Shown here piece by piece: positions 26,397-34,007 of a stretch of DNA of 64,000 bases (its first letter is position 1; the number at the start of each line of letters is the position of its first letter). The position numbers and the translations under genes were made by a program. The notes under the pieces are model-generated. The model ran no database searches, was not told the DNA's origin, and saw nothing but the letters and a program-made list of their open reading frames with translations. The DNA comes from Streptomyces cyaneofuscatus (GTDB lineage: Bacteria > Actinomycetota > Actinomycetes > Streptomycetales > Streptomycetaceae), in the NCBI RefSeq assembly GCF_000718135.1, contig NZ_JOEM01000007.1, forward strand, positions 398,831-462,830, in the 5' to 3' direction.

Positions 26397-26687
26397 GTCT
26401 GACCCCCTCGTGTCATCGATGATTCTCTTCCCCTGATGGCCACTCACATGCCTCTGCGAGGCACCCGGGTGCGCGCACCCCAGTCGTGCGTCGACTCACG
26501 CGGTCCAGGTCGTCTCCATGACGCGCCCTCGGTGACCCGCGGTCCACCAAGCCGGTCCGCACCGGCCCGGTGGGTAGCCTGGCCACGCAACCGACAGCGC
26601 CACGGAGGCGCCCCGGCGGCAGGACGCGGCACACAGTTAGCACGCGCCCCGCGCCGGACCTCGGTGGTGCGATCGGAGAGGTGAAGA

Positions 26688-28010
26688 ATGCGGCCCATCA
26701 TTCCCGACTATCTGGCCGAGGTGCTGGGGCAGGTGGAGCCGGACCTCTCCGGGGAACCGGCCTCCTACATCCCTGAGCTGGCGGCGGCGGATCCCGAGCA
26801 CCTCGGCGCGGCCTTCGCCACCGTCGACGGGCAGGTGCACGGTGCGGGTGACATCGACGTCCCGTTCACCATCCAGTCGATCTCGAAGCCGTTCGCGTAT
26901 GCCCTGGCACTGGCCGACCGCGGTTTCGGCCCGGTGCTCGCCAAGGTGGGCGTCGAGCCTTCGGGGGAAGCGTTCAACGAGATCTCCCTGGAGAGCGGCA
27001 CGGGACGCCCGCTCAATCCCATGATCAACGCCGGTGCGATCACCGTTCACTCCCTGGTCGCGGAGGCGGGCTCCGAACCCGCCGAGCGGGTGCGACGCGT
27101 GCTCGACGGCCTCTCGGCCTTCGCCGGCCGCCGGCTGGAGATGGACGAGAAGGTGTGCGCGTCGGAGATGGAGCACGCGCACCGCAACCTCGCCATCGCG
27201 CACATGCTGCGCAGCCACGACATCCTGACCGAGGACGCGGGGGCGGTCGTCGACGGCTACACCCGACAGTGCTCGGTCCTCGTCACGACCCGGGATCTGG
27301 CCATGATGGCGGCGACCCTGGCCAACCGCGGCGTGAACCCGCTCTCGGGTGAACAGGTGGTGCCGGAAGGGGTGGTGCGCCAGGTCCTGAGCGTCATGTT
27401 CAGCTGTGGCATGTACGACGCCGCGGGTGACTGGACGACCCAGGTCGGCATCCCGGCGAAGAGCGGGGTGGCCGGAGGCCTGATCGGCGCGCTTCCCGGA
27501 CGTCTCGGCATCGCCACCTTCTCACCTCGCCTGGACAGCCACGGAAACAGCGTCCGCGGGGTATCCCTGTTCGAGCGCTTCTCCTCCGACATGGGCCTGC
27601 ACGTGATGGAGGTCCCCTCCGCAGGGCGGGCGGTCGTGCGGTCCAGCCACGTCCTCGGCAGCGGACCGGACGCGCTCCGCGTTCTGGAACTCCAGGGCGG
27701 CATCGGCTTCGCAGGAGCCGAGCGCGTGGTGCGGGAGGTCCTGGACACCGATCCGCAGGAGACCCGGGTGGCCATCGACCTCACCCGGGTCCACGCGATC
27801 GACGACGTGGCACGGCGCATGGTGCTGGAAATCGCACGCCGGCTGACGCTGGACGGCCGGCAGGTCTACCTCGTCGACCCGGAAACGGTCATCCCGGATC
27901 CCGACCCCGGTGACGGCGGCCGGGTCACCGTCATCCGCGAGGTGCGTGAAGCGATGGCCACGACATCGAGCGCCGCACCGGAGGGCCGGGAGACATGGGA
28001 GCCGATGTGA
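26688..28010 (+). CDS. glsA: Glutaminase with C-terminal STAS domain
   Basis: 440 residues, ATG preceded by GAGAGGTGA. Residues 1-310 are a class-B (serine beta-lactamase-fold) glutaminase: the catalytic S-x-x-K is in QSISKPFAYA, with NPMINAGAI, EHAHRNLAIAHML, DGYTRQCSVLVTTRDLAMMA and AKSGVAGGLIGALPGRLGIA also present. It hydrolyses glutamine to glutamate and ammonia in the cytosol. Residues about 325-425 form a STAS domain (VLELQGGIGFAGAERVVREV, IDLTRVHAIDDVARRM), a fusion found in a subset of actinobacterial and other glutaminases. The STAS part lacks the phosphorylatable Ser of anti-anti-sigma factors (reads HAIDD), so it is probably a structural or ligand-binding module. Confidence 0.93.
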   Translation: MRPIIPDYLAEVLGQVEPDLSGEPASYIPELAAADPEHLGAAFATVDGQVHGAGDIDVPFTIQSISKPFAYALALADRGFGPVLAKVGVEPSGEAFNEISLESGTGRPLNPMINAGAITVHSLVAEAGSEPAERVRRVLDGLSAFAGRRLEMDEKVCASEMEHAHRNLAIAHMLRSHDILTEDAGAVVDGYTRQCSVLVTTRDLAMMAATLANRGVNPLSGEQVVPEGVVRQVLSVMFSCGMYDAAGDWTTQVGIPAKSGVAGGLIGALPGRLGIATFSPRLDSHGNSVRGVSLFERFSSDMGLHVMEVPSAGRAVVRSSHVLGSGPDALRVLELQGGIGFAGAERVVREVLDTDPQETRVAIDLTRVHAIDDVARRMVLEIARRLTLDGRQVYLVDPETVIPDPDPGDGGRVTVIREVREAMATTSSAAPEGRETWEPM

Positions 28011-28306
28011 TAGCGGTCACGCCTTCCGGGCGGCGGGTGGTGGTCCAGTGCAAACACTCAGGTACGTCCGGCCGGTCCATGGCCCCCAATGCTCTGCACA
28101 GCCTCAACGGCACGGCGCGGCAGGTCCACAAAGCCGATGTCGTCATCGCAGTGACCAACGGCGGCTTCTCCGAGCGAGGCCGGGAGTTCGCCGGAGAGCA
28201 GGGACTCCATTTGATCGATCGAGCAGCGCTGCAGCGATGGGCCACATGGGGGCGCCCGGTGACGGAGATCCTCAGCCTCCCGGCCCCGGACGCACCAGCC
28301 GATTGA
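27995..28306 (+). CDS. Mrr-like restriction endonuclease fragment
   Basis: 103 residues starting inside the end of glsA (16-bp overlap, different frame). The N-terminus begins in the middle of an Mrr-type catalytic fold: GADVIAVTPSGRRVVVQCKH supplies the D...QxK metal-binding core, followed by VVIAVTNGGFSERGREFAGE and LIDRAALQRW, both typical of Mrr. The helix and GGxGD segment that normally precede are absent. Mrr proteins cut methylated DNA. As it stands this looks like a truncated gene, possibly expressed by readthrough from glsA; whether it is functional is doubtful. Confidence 0.6.
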   Translation: MGADVIAVTPSGRRVVVQCKHSGTSGRSMAPNALHSLNGTARQVHKADVVIAVTNGGFSERGREFAGEQGLHLIDRAALQRWATWGRPVTEILSLPAPDAPAD

Positions 28307-28354
28307 CCACGCTTCCGGAATCGTGGAATATCCGCTGGCCTGCGGCGATTCTCT

Positions 28355-28376
28355 GCCCATCGGTCTGCCGATGGGC
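28355..28376. terminator. Terminator hairpin
   Basis: Perfect 9-bp stem GCCCATCGG-TCTG-CCGATGGGC between the convergent Mrr fragment and oxidoreductase genes. Confidence 0.6.
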
Positions 28377-28447
28377 TGGGGGCATGTGGGTGATCTGAAG
28401 GCGTTCCGTCCGGGGAGGTCGTGCAGCGGACAGCCGCCCGTCTGCAC

Positions 28448-29887
28448 TCACCCCCGGTACGTCTCCAGCAGCCGCAGCCACACCTCGCTGATCGTCGGGT
28501 ACGCCGGAACCGCGTGCCACAGCCGGTCGATGGGGACCTCCCCCGCGACCGCCACCGTGGCCGAGTGCAGGAGTTCGCCGATGCCGGGGCCGACGAAGGT
28601 CACGCCGAGCAGGATCTCGCGGTCCAGGTCCACGATCATCCGGGCGCGGCCCCGGTAGCCGTCGGCGTACAGGCCGGAGCCGGCGACCGAGGCGAGGTCG
28701 TAGTCGACCGCGCGGACGCGGTGGCCCGCGTGTTCGGCCTCGGCGAGAGTGAGGCCGACGGACGCCGCCTCGGGGTCGGTGAAGACCACCTGGGGGACGG
28801 CCGCGTGGTCGGCTGTGGCCGCGTGAGGGCCCCAGGGGGACGTGTCCAGGGGCGAGTCCTGCTGGGCGCGGGCGGCGATCGCGGCGCCCGCGATGCGGGC
28901 CTGGTACTTGCCCTGGTGGGTGAGGAGGGCGCGGTGGTTGACGTCCCCGACCCCGTACAGCCAGTCGGTGCCCTCGACGCGGCAGCTGTCGTCCACCGTG
29001 AGCCAGGATCCGGGCTTCAGGCCGATCGTCTCCAGGCCCAGGTCGTCCGTGCGCGGAGCCCGGCCGGTGGCGAAGAGGATCTCGTCGGCCTCGATCCGGC
29101 CGCCGTCGTCCAGGACGACCGTGACCGGGCCGTCCGGTGCGGGGCGCTCGACGGCGGTGACGGAGACGCCCGTACGGATGGTGGCTCCGGCCTCCTCCAG
29201 CGCCTCGGCCACCAGCTCGCCCGCGAAGGGCTCCATCTTCGGGAGCAGGCCCTCGCCGCGGATCAGCAGCGTCACCTCGGCGCCCAGCGCCTGCCAGACG
29301 GTCGCCATCTCCACGCCGACCACTCCCCCGCCGACCACCACGAGCCGGCCGGGCACCTCCTTGGCGCTGGTGGCCTCGCGGCTGGTCCAGAGGCGGGCCT
29401 CGGCGATGCCGGGGAGGTCGGGGACGACCGCCCGGGTGCCGGTGCACACGGCGACGGCGTGGCGGGCGGTGAGCCGGTGTTCCGTGCCGTCGGGGGCGGT
29501 GACGGTGACCTCGCGGGGGCCGGTGAGGCGTCCCGTACCGCGGTAGACGTCCGCTCCGACGCCCTCCAGCCAGTCGACCTGTCCGTCGTCCTTCCAGTTG
29601 CTCGTCTTGTCGTCGCGGTGGGCGAGGACGGCCTGGACGTCGAGGGGGCCCTGAACGGCGGTACTCAGGCCCGGGACGCGGCGGACGTCCGCCCGGGCGA
29701 CCACGGGGCGCAGCAGGGCCTTGCTCGGCATGCAGGCCCAGTACGAGCACTCACCGCCGATCAGCTCCGACTCCACCACGGCCGTGCTCAGGCCTGCCGC
29801 CCGAGTCCGGTCGGCCACGTTCTCCCCCACCGGACCTGCGCCGATGACCACTACGTCGTATGCAAGAACATCCACTGCATCAGTCAT
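28448..29887 (-). CDS. FAD-dependent pyridine nucleotide-disulfide oxidoreductase
   Basis: 479 residues from ATG 29887. N-terminal FAD motif VVVIGAGPVGENVADRTRAA, redox-active disulfide GGECSYWACMPSKALLRP (C-x4-C), NAD(P) motif RLVVVGGGVVGVEMATVWQA, FAD-binding LYGVGDVNHRALLTHQGK and a C-terminal dimerisation domain ending HAVPAYPTISEVWLRLLE. The layout is that of the mercuric reductase/dihydrolipoamide dehydrogenase/mycothione reductase group, but the C-terminal His-Glu pair is replaced by the HAVPAYPTISE variant common in actinobacteria. The electron acceptor is unknown. It is divergent from a thioredoxin under a sigma-R promoter, which suggests a role in thiol or oxidative stress. Confidence 0.88.
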   Translation of the reverse strand: MTDAVDVLAYDVVVIGAGPVGENVADRTRAAGLSTAVVESELIGGECSYWACMPSKALLRPVVARADVRRVPGLSTAVQGPLDVQAVLAHRDDKTSNWKDDGQVDWLEGVGADVYRGTGRLTGPREVTVTAPDGTEHRLTARHAVAVCTGTRAVVPDLPGIAEARLWTSREATSAKEVPGRLVVVGGGVVGVEMATVWQALGAEVTLLIRGEGLLPKMEPFAGELVAEALEEAGATIRTGVSVTAVERPAPDGPVTVVLDDGGRIEADEILFATGRAPRTDDLGLETIGLKPGSWLTVDDSCRVEGTDWLYGVGDVNHRALLTHQGKYQARIAGAAIAARAQQDSPLDTSPWGPHAATADHAAVPQVVFTDPEAASVGLTLAEAEHAGHRVRAVDYDLASVAGSGLYADGYRGRARMIVDLDREILLGVTFVGPGIGELLHSATVAVAGEVPIDRLWHAVPAYPTISEVWLRLLETYRG

Positions 29888-29933
29888 GGAAACAGTGTCC
29901 TCGGGAGTGTGCGCCCGGGCCACACGGGCAGGC

Positions 29934-29960
29934 GGAATAGCGCACGTGCAGTCACCGTTG
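29934..29960 (+). promoter_or_regulatory. Sigma-R (SigR) type promoter for the thioredoxin gene
   Basis: GGAAT (29934-29938), an 18-bp spacer and GTTG (29957-29960) match the Streptomyces sigma-R consensus (GGAAT-N18/19-GTT). The element ends 43 bp upstream of the thioredoxin ATG, the right distance. Sigma-R controls the response to disulfide stress. Confidence 0.8.
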
Positions 29961-30003
29961 TGCCGGACACGTCCGATCGGGCACAGGAAGAGGTATCTGG
30001 AGT

Positions 30004-30402
30004 ATGAGCACCGTAGAGCTCACCAAGGAAAACTTCGATCAGGTCGTCAGCGACAACGGCTTCGTGCTGATCGACTTCTGGGCTTCCTGGTGCGGCCCCT
30101 GCCGACAGTTCGCACCGGTCTACGACTCGGCGTCCGAGCGCCACCCCGACCTCGTCTTCGCGAAGGTCGACACGGAGGCGCAGCAGGAGCTGGCGGCGGC
30201 CTTCGCGATCCGGTCCATCCCGACGCTGATGATCGTCCGGGACAACGTGGCGGTCTTCTCGCAGCCCGGCGCCCTGCCCGAGGCGGCCCTGGAGGACGTC
30301 ATCGGCCAGGCCCGGAACCTGGACATGGACGAGGTCCGCAAGTCCGTCGAGGAGCAGAAGCGGGCGGCGGAGGCCGGCCAGGGACAGCCGGAGCCCCAGT
30401 AG
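30004..30402 (+). CDS. trxC: Thioredoxin
   Basis: 132 residues; ATG 30004. The active site is WCGPC at residues 29-33 (FWASWCGPCRQFAP), and the cis-Pro is in SIPTLMIVRD. It is longer than a minimal thioredoxin (about 108 residues) by a charged C-terminal tail (DEVRKSVEEQKRAAEA). It reduces protein disulfides using thioredoxin reductase. The sigma-R promoter and an adjacent, divergent disulfide oxidoreductase indicate induction by thiol oxidation. The trxC symbol is tentative, by analogy with the sigma-R-controlled single thioredoxin gene of S. coelicolor. Confidence 0.92.
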   Translation: MSTVELTKENFDQVVSDNGFVLIDFWASWCGPCRQFAPVYDSASERHPDLVFAKVDTEAQQELAAAFAIRSIPTLMIVRDNVAVFSQPGALPEAALEDVIGQARNLDMDEVRKSVEEQKRAAEAGQGQPEPQ

Positions 30403-30424
30403 CCGCCGTACCGGCGCACGGCGC

Positions 30425-30465
30425 GGCCTGAAGGGCCCTGATCACATGGTCGGGGTCCTTCAGCC
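30425..30465 (+). terminator. Terminator after the thioredoxin gene
   Basis: A 13-bp stem with one bulged C (GGCCTGAAGGGCCC with GGGGTCCTTCAGCC) begins 22 bp after the stop. Confidence 0.6.
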
Positions 30466-30488
30466 ATGCCCGGGCCGGGCTGTTCCGG

Positions 30489-30755
30489 TCAGCGCCCCGG
30501 GCCGTCTCCGTCGGCGACCTGCACCGACATGCCCGGGTCCAGTTCCTCGCCGTCGATCAGCACCGCCTCCACCGTGCGGGTCTCCGGGTCGATGTCCGCC
30601 TCCATGCCCTGGCCCGTGTACCGGGGGTAGCCCGAGGCCCCCGTCTCGCCGGTGGCGGCCACGATCGCCGAGCGGATCGGCCGTCCGGGGCCTCCGGTCC
30701 GCGTCCTGCTGTGGTCGGGGATCAGGAGGAGCTCGTAATTCTGCGGATGACTCAT
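30489..30755 (-). CDS. Small hypothetical protein
   Basis: 88 residues from ATG 30755 (GAGCTCCTC side gives AGGAGCTC-like purines only downstream, so the start is uncertain; 30791 is an alternative). The sequence (SHPQNYELLLIPDHSRTRTG, then ETGASGYPRYTGQGMEADID) has no membrane segment, signal or known motif. I do not recognise it. It lies head-to-tail before the LacI-type gene's end with no shared operon. Confidence 0.5.
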   Translation of the reverse strand: MSHPQNYELLLIPDHSRTRTGGPGRPIRSAIVAATGETGASGYPRYTGQGMEADIDPETRTVEAVLIDGEELDPGMSVQVADGDGPGR

Positions 30756-30809
30756 GGCCCCGACGCTAGACATCCCCCGCGCCCCGCGCATGTCGTCGCG
30801 CCGGGGCGG

Positions 30810-31832
30810 TCAGCTGGACTCCCTGTGCACCGCGCTGGTGCGCAGCAGGTCGTGGTGGACGGGGGCGGTGCCCGGGTGGTGGACGAGGCGGTCGATCGTC
30901 TCGGCCAGCGGGTCCGGCATGGCGAGCTCCATACGGACGGTGGACAGGCGGGGCCGCAGGAGTCTGCCGAGCAGCAGGTCGTCCGCTCCGACGACCGCCG
31001 TGTCGCCGGGTATCGCGACGCCCGCGTCCTGGAGGGCCCGCATCAGCAGCATGGCGTACTCGTCGTTGTACGCGAACACGGCGTCAAGACCCAGCTCCGG
31101 CCAGCGGTGCGCCAGCTCCGCCGCGGACTCCTCCTCGTAGTGGAGCGGGAGGGGGCTGATGTGTGCCCCGGCCGGTTCCGCCGTCCGCCGGGCCCCGGCG
31201 AGGCGGGGTTCGGAGAACGGGGTGAGGCCCGCCTCCCGGGGCATCACCACCCCGATGCGGCGGCGGCCGCGCGCCAGCAGGTGTCCGACCGCGCTGGCCC
31301 CGACCTGGCGCTGGTCCATGACCATCCCGTGCGCGCCCTCGACCGGCTCGGGCCCCAGGGTGATCACCGCCTTGGCGCCGGAGCGGGTGAGGATCTCCGT
31401 GCCGTGCGGGGTGAGGGTGATGCCGGGCGGTACGACGACGGCGACGGGCCGCAGTTCGGCCCAGGCCCTCACCGCCTCGTCGTCGGCGAGGCCGGCGCTG
31501 CCGTACTGGACGACGGTGTAGTCCAGGCGGCGCAGTCCGGCCTGGAGTTCCTGGAAGAAGTGCTGGTGGAGCGGGCCCGCCGGTATATGCCCTGAGGGCA
31601 GCAGGACCAGGCGGCTGTGTCCGGCGCGCAGGCTGCGGGCGGCCGCGTGCGGGACGTAACCGAGGTGGGTGGCGGCCTCTCTGACGCGGTGCCGGGTGGG
31701 TTCGCTGATCCGGACGGTGGCGTTGTTGTTCAGTACGTACGACACGGTGGCCCGCGAGACTCCGGCGAGGCGCGCGACATCGGCGCTGGTCGGTACGGAG
31801 ACTTCGGCGGGCTGCTTGGGTAACTGGCTCAT
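30810..31832 (-). CDS. LacI-family transcriptional regulator with TTA codon
   Basis: 340 residues from ATG 31832. The HTH (SADVARLAGVSRATVSYVLN) and hinge (AARSLRAGHSRLVLL) are typical; the effector domain ends with GADDLLLGRLLRPRLSTVRM. LacI regulators in Streptomyces usually control sugar uptake. Codon 4 is TTA (31821-31823), which depends on the bldA tRNA in streptomycetes, so translation is probably developmentally timed. No sugar genes are adjacent; the orphan sugar-binding protein lies 7 kb away. Confidence 0.9.
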   Translation of the reverse strand: MSQLPKQPAEVSVPTSADVARLAGVSRATVSYVLNNNATVRISEPTRHRVREAATHLGYVPHAAARSLRAGHSRLVLLPSGHIPAGPLHQHFFQELQAGLRRLDYTVVQYGSAGLADDEAVRAWAELRPVAVVVPPGITLTPHGTEILTRSGAKAVITLGPEPVEGAHGMVMDQRQVGASAVGHLLARGRRRIGVVMPREAGLTPFSEPRLAGARRTAEPAGAHISPLPLHYEEESAAELAHRWPELGLDAVFAYNDEYAMLLMRALQDAGVAIPGDTAVVGADDLLLGRLLRPRLSTVRMELAMPDPLAETIDRLVHHPGTAPVHHDLLRTSAVHRESS

Positions 31833-31951
31833 GGCGTGCGGCAGTCTTCCAGATCCGCCGGGCCGGTCCGCGCCCCGGGTGCGCCTCGCCGAGGCCCCCG
31901 TTCGGCGGACCCGCTCCCGGGATGCGGCCGTGCAGGTCCTACGGTGTTGCG

Positions 31952-32419
31952 ATGACGTTCCACCACAGCGCACAGCGCACCGACGCCCCGCCCGTACCGC
32001 CCGGCAGCACCGGTCCGACCGCCACCGTCCAGGCCGATCCGCGCGAGGTGGGCCCGGTCCGCACCTCGTACGCCCCCGACCGCGACGGCGACCCCGATCC
32101 GGGCGAGATCGTCTGGACCTGGGTGCCGTTCGAGGAGATGGACGGGCGGGGCAAGGACCGGCCGGTCCTCGTCGTCGCCCGGGAGGCGGCGGGCACACTG
32201 CTCGCCGTCCAGCTCTCCAGCAAGCAGCACGACATGGACCACGAGTGGGTGGCGCTGGGGGCCGGTCCCTGGGACAGCTCCGGCCGGCCGTCCTGGGCCG
32301 ATCTGGACCGGGTGCTGCGGGTCCACGAGGACGGGATGCGGCGTGAGGCCTGTGCCCTGGACCGGGACCGGTTCGATTCCGTCGTCGGGCGGCTGCGGGA
32401 GCGGTACGGCTGGAGCTGA
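31952..32419 (+). CDS. PemK/MazF-fold toxin-like protein, no antitoxin visible
   Basis: 155 residues from ATG 31952. After a disordered N-terminus (1-50, Pro/Thr-rich) the sequence has a PemK-like core: GEIVWTWVPFEEMDGRGKDR, then PVLVVARE, LAVQLSSKQHD and a C-terminal DRDRFDSVVGRLRERYGW. This matches the SH3-like MazF/PemK fold found in type II toxin endoribonucleases. No small upstream antitoxin is present; the divergent neighbour is LacI. Solitary PemK-like proteins of this kind are common in Streptomyces and their role is unclear. The 3' end is duplicated downstream (see repeat). Confidence 0.7.
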   Translation: MTFHHSAQRTDAPPVPPGSTGPTATVQADPREVGPVRTSYAPDRDGDPDPGEIVWTWVPFEEMDGRGKDRPVLVVAREAAGTLLAVQLSSKQHDMDHEWVALGAGPWDSSGRPSWADLDRVLRVHEDGMRREACALDRDRFDSVVGRLRERYGWS

Positions 32420-32500
32420 TGGGCGGCCGCGGGAGCGGTACGGCTGGAGCTGACCGGGAGCTGTGCTTCTGGGCCGGCCGGGCCGCCGCGGGAGCGGTAC
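32395..32500 (+). repeat. Direct repeats of the PemK-like gene's 3' end
   Basis: A 25-bp segment including the stop codon (32395-32419) is repeated exactly at 32429-32453, 34 bp later; its first 13 bp recur at 32488-32500. They lie between the toxin-like gene and egtA. Confidence 0.8.
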
Positions 32501-32660
32501 CTCTGGAGGCGGCCGCCGCTCGCCGGGGCGGGGCGTACGGCGCATGCTGGTTCCGGAGCGGTGCGGTGGCGACCGCTTTTCCGGTGGCTCAGGGGCACTC
32601 TTGTGCGATCCCGGGGTACGGGTTTGGGTGGTAGGTACGCAACTGAGAAGGAGGCGCCTC

Positions 32661-34007
32661 ATGTCCTCGGACACACCTGGCGGCCCCGGCGCACACCCGG
32701 ACCACGCCACCCTCGACGAGGGTGCGGCCCAGGATTTACTGCGCGGCATATGTTTCAAGACGGGTCCCCCTCGCATCGTGGGGGTGGAACTCGAATGGTT
32801 CATCCATGACCAGGAGAATCCCGCCGTCCCGGTGTCCCAGGAGCGGCTGGACAGCGCCGTCGCGGCCCTCCGTGAGCTGCCCCTGAGCGCCGCACTGACG
32901 TTCGAGCCGGGTGGGCAGCTGGAGCTCAGCTCCCAGCCGGCCGGCTCCCTGATGGAGTGCATCACGACGACCGCGGCGGACCTGGCCGCCGTCCGCGCCT
33001 CGCTCGGCCGGGACGGGCTCGCCCCGGTCGGCCTCGGCGTGGACCCGTGGCAGACGCCGCACCGCAGGCTGCGCGAGCCTCGGTACGAAGCGATGGAGGC
33101 GGCGCTCGACCGGGCGGGCCCGTCCGGGCGGGCGATGATGTGCACCTCCGCCTCCGTGCAGGTCTGCCTGGACGCGGGCGAGGAGGAGCCGGGCCCGCTC
33201 GGCTACGGGCGGCGCTGGCAGCTCACCCATCTGCTCGGTGCCGTCCTGGTGGCCGCGTTCGCCAATTCGCCGTTCCGGCAGGGCCGCCCGACCGGCTGGA
33301 AGTCCACCCGGCAGTCCCTGTGGGCCGATCTCGACCCGGTACGGACGCTGGCGCCGGGCAGCGGGCTTCCGCCGCGTGAGGCGTGGGCCGCGCATGTGCT
33401 GGACACGACCGTGATGTGCGTCCGCAGCGAGGAGGGCCCCTGGGACGTGCCCGAGGGCCTCACCTTCCGTGAGTGGATCCGCACCGGCGCGCCCCGGCCA
33501 CCGGTACGGGCCGATCTCGACTACCACATCACCACCCTGTTCCCGCCGGTCCGGCCGCGCGGGCACCTCGAACTGCGCATGATCGACGCGCAGAGCGGCG
33601 CGGACGGGTGGCTGGTGCCGCTCGCCGTCGCCACCGCCCTGTACGACGACCCGGAGGCCGCCGAGACCGTGTACCGCACCGTGAAGCCCCTGGCCGAGTC
33701 GGCGGGATCCGCGGCCGCGCCGCGCAACCCGCTCTGGACGACGGCCGCCCGCGAGGGCCTGGCCGATCCGGAGCTGCGGGCGGCGGCCACGGTCTGCTTC
33801 GACACGGCGCTCACCGCGCTCGACCGGATGGGCGCCGACAAGGCGGTACAGGACACCGTGGCGGCCTTCAACGACCGGTATGTGGCCCGGGGCCGATGTC
33901 CGGCCGACGATCTGCTCGAATCAGGCGTTCTCACCGATCCGATCCGGCCGACGGGCTCCATCGGCTCCACGGACGGCCCGCACACCGGAAGGGTGACCTC
34001 AGCATGA
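32661..34007 (+). CDS. egtA: Ergothioneine biosynthesis glutamate-cysteine ligase EgtA
   Basis: 448 residues; ATG 32661 follows GAAGGAGG (7 nt), while the longer frame from 32463 has no such site. It makes gamma-glutamylcysteine, the sulfur donor for ergothioneine. Motifs: VGVELEWFIHD, FEPGGQLELSSQPA and MMCTSASVQVCLDAG, followed by HLLGAVLVAAFANSPF and PTGWKSTRQSLW, all typical of EgtA-type GCS2 ligases. Codon 26 is TTA (32736-32738). First gene of egtABCD, coupled to egtB by ATGA. Confidence 0.95.
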   Translation: MSSDTPGGPGAHPDHATLDEGAAQDLLRGICFKTGPPRIVGVELEWFIHDQENPAVPVSQERLDSAVAALRELPLSAALTFEPGGQLELSSQPAGSLMECITTTAADLAAVRASLGRDGLAPVGLGVDPWQTPHRRLREPRYEAMEAALDRAGPSGRAMMCTSASVQVCLDAGEEEPGPLGYGRRWQLTHLLGAVLVAAFANSPFRQGRPTGWKSTRQSLWADLDPVRTLAPGSGLPPREAWAAHVLDTTVMCVRSEEGPWDVPEGLTFREWIRTGAPRPPVRADLDYHITTLFPPVRPRGHLELRMIDAQSGADGWLVPLAVATALYDDPEAAETVYRTVKPLAESAGSAAAPRNPLWTTAAREGLADPELRAAATVCFDTALTALDRMGADKAVQDTVAAFNDRYVARGRCPADDLLESGVLTDPIRPTGSIGSTDGPHTGRVTSA

